NCBI GenBank assembly: GCA_963712905.1
Contig: CAVQJU010000007.1
Coordinates: 372,001 to 436,000, forward strand
Length of the DNA stretch: 64,000 nt
Direction: 5' to 3'
Origin: CAVQJU01 sp963712905
GTDB lineage: Bacteria > Acidobacteriota > Vicinamibacteria > Vicinamibacterales > CAVVIG01
Shown: positions 62,638 to 64,000 of the stretch, piece by piece
Numbering within the stretch: the first letter of the stretch is position 1
Layout of the letters: each line of letters starts with the position of its first letter
The notes under the pieces: generated by a model
Seen by the model: only the letters and a program-made list of their open reading frames with translations
The model's database searches: none
Told to the model about the DNA's origin: nothing
Program-made: the position numbers and the translations under genes

Positions 62638-63408
62638 ATGCGCGTTCTGATCATCGAGGATGAGATTGTCTCCGCCGACATGATGCGGCTGGCGCTCGCG
62701 GAACAGGACCAGAGGCGAGGCCTCGACAGGAGAAGCGGGGCTGGAGGCGTTCGGCGACGGTCGGTGGGACGTCGTGCTGCTGGATCAGCGGCTCCCCGGC
62801 ATCGATGGCCTGGAGACGCTGAGGCGGCTGAGGCAGCGCGACCCCGGCGTGTGCGTGGTGATGATCACGGCGTTCGCCTCAATCGAGCTCGCCGTAGAGG
62901 CGATGAAGCTCGGCGCCACGGACTTTCTGCGCAAGCCCGTCGCCCCGGAGGCGCTCAGAGGGGCGCTGGCCGCGGCCGCTCACGTCAAGTCCGAGCGCCA
63001 GGCGGAGTCGTCTGCCCGCGGCGCCAGCCGCCCCGGCGGGCAAGCCCGGTATCGTTCACATGACGCTCAATGGGTTTCAGATGACGCGCAGGCGCAGCGG
63101 TGAGGGCCCCCCCTCTCAATCGCCAGACGATCACCCGTTCACCGTGGTGCAGCACGCCACCGGTGAACGACGCGAGGTGACCGTCGGCATCGATCCGGAC
63201 GAAGTCGAGCGCGTCGATTGGTTGTCGCGGCGCGTCCTGAAGCCGCAGGGTGCGTTCTGGAGCCAGCAGGCGGAGCGCCTTCTGGGAGCTCACCTGTGGG
63301 TGGAGGGACATACGCCCGAAGGGGGGCGTCTCACCCTGACCGACGTGTCGCTCGATACGATCGATCTGGCAGCTGCATGGACCGCGGGACGATCCGGCGC
63401 CACATTGA
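62638..63408 (+). pseudogene. response regulator with unrecognised C-terminal domain, frameshifted
   Basis: Receiver begins MRVLIIEDEIVSADMMRLAL; after a break near 62720 it continues DVVLLDQRLPGIDGLETLRR (phosphoacceptor Asp intact), MITAFASIELAVEAMK and TDFLRKPV. After another break near 63020 comes PAGKPGIVHMTLNGFQMTRRR and a domain with PFTVVQHATGERREVTVGIDPDEVERVDWLSRR and a segment QQAERLLGAHLWVEGHTPEGGRLTLTDV that I do not recognise. It has no helix-turn-helix, so it is not a simple transcription factor. The 3' end is approximate because the frame does not reach a stop cleanly. It follows the kinase by 31 bases. Confidence 0.7.
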
Positions 63409-63441
63409 CCGGCTGGCTCGCGTCGAGTAGCCTCGCTGGTC

Positions 63442-64000
63442 ATGCATCGCTTCATGCTGGCGGGTCGCGTCGTGGGGTCGATTGGCGCGATCGCGCTGAT
63501 CACGGGCCTGTACGCGCAGTTCCTGCTGGTGAATCCGACCACGGTTGCGCTGACCTACCTGATCGCGATCCTGTTGATTGCGACCGCCTGGGGCATCGTC
63601 GAGGCCACCACCGCATCCGTCGCGGCGGTGCTGTGCTTCAACTTCTTCTTTCTTCCTCCGGTCGGCACGCTCACGATCGCCGATCCGCAGAACTGGGTGG
63701 CGTTGCTGGCGTTTCTCGCGACCGCGATCGTCGCCAGCCAGCTCTCGGGCCGGGCGCGCCGGCGCGAGATCGACGCGGCGGCCCGCAGACGCGATCTCGA
63801 GCGTCTCTACACCCTCAGCCGGGCGCTGCTGCTGTCGGAACGCGGCGTCGTCGGTGTCCGGCGGCATTGCGCGCCACATCGCCGATGCATTCGAGCTGGA
63901 GTCGGTCGCGCTCTTGATCGCGGAGGGACACCATCTCCTGGGCGGGGCCCAGGGAACTGCCGGAGATCGATGACCAGGCTTCGCGAGGTGGCGAGGCAGG
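63442..64000 (+). CDS. second KdpD-like sensor kinase, 5' part (frameshifted, cut by window end)
   Basis: Begins at the ATG at 63442 (MHRFMLAGRVVGSIGAIALI) with the DUF4118 four-helix module: TVALTYLIAILLIATAWGIV, CFNFFFLPPVGTLTIADPQNWVALLAFL. This stretch is nearly the same as in the kinase at 51722, so the two are paralogues. After LERLYTLSRALLLSERGVV the frame breaks near 63850 and the GAF domain goes on as GGIARHIADAFELESVALLIAEGHH. The HisKA and HATPase parts would lie beyond the window. It is the third gene of the plus-strand two-component group behind the kdp operon. Confidence 0.75.
   Translation, partial: MHRFMLAGRVVGSIGAIALITGLYAQFLLVNPTTVALTYLIAILLIATAWGIVEATTASVAAVLCFNFFFLPPVGTLTIADPQNWVALLAFLATAIVASQLSGRARRREIDAAARRRDLERLYTLSRALLLSERGVVGVRRHCAPHRRCIRAGVGRALDRGGTPSPGRGPGNCRRSMTRLREVARQ

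Noticed and set aside
62638..62760. Treating the broken kinase and regulator at 60.8-63.4 kb as several small separate genes
   Set aside because: The fragments follow each other in exact domain order of single proteins, each ending where the next frame continues the same domain.

Overview
The window is 64 kb of GC-rich chromosome, probably from an Acidobacteriota species of the Vicinamibacteria type. That assignment is an inference from gene content: a DUF1592/DUF1552 haem-protein operon, an SPFH/Arc pair, dnaK-dnaJ-hspR, a yicC-rpoZ-coaBC-priA block and many secreted proteins of unknown function. No rRNA, tRNA, phage or IS transposase was recognised. Coding density is high and most neighbouring genes overlap by 1-16 bases.

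Layout. 0-8 kb: end of an SPFH gene with an Arc-like partner, a small metalloprotease, secreted proteins, and a minus-strand operon CHRD - DUF1592 cytochrome - DUF1552 - ankyrin protein. 8-15 kb: lnt, prfB (with an intact programmed +1 frameshift site), murJ, and a convergent PBP1A gene carrying one frameshift. 15-18.5 kb: dnaK-dnaJ-hspR behind a consensus promoter overlapped by a HAIR-like HspR operator. 19-28.8 kb: DnaC-like ATPase, hemW, acyl-CoA dehydrogenase, meaB, a methylmalonyl-CoA epimerase/metallo-hydrolase fusion, MTA phosphorylase, adenosine kinase and a tyrosine/dual-specificity phosphatase. 29-43 kb: an exopolysaccharide locus with four GT4 and two GT2 glycosyltransferases, an initiating sugar-phosphate transferase, UDP-xylose synthase, UDP-glucose dehydrogenase, GalE, an MsbA-type ABC exporter and a trypsin-like protease. 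43-51.6 kb: yicC, rpoZ, coaBC, family-4 uracil-DNA glycosylase, priA, a site-2 protease, HU and der.

51.6-64 kb is a potassium locus. A c-di-AMP (ydaO-type) riboswitch lies directly before a shortened KdpD-like kinase and KdpE. Facing them is kdpF-A-B-C followed by two PII proteins and a second KdpE-like regulator whose phosphoacceptor Asp is replaced by Glu. Beyond kdpF lie another histidine kinase, another regulator and a second KdpD-like kinase. About a dozen single-base frameshifts crowd into roughly 60-64 kb; local assembly error and recent decay are both possible.

Two families of dispersed repeats run through the window. One is a REP-like palindrome (core CGTCCGGC..GCCGGACGCTACG) that abuts or supplies stop codons. 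The other is a set of short-unit repeat islands, each locus with its own unit, usually built as two facing arms; they lie between genes and also inside coding sequence, including the inter-domain linker of Der. A 192-bp MITE-like inverted repeat sits at 28.8 kb.
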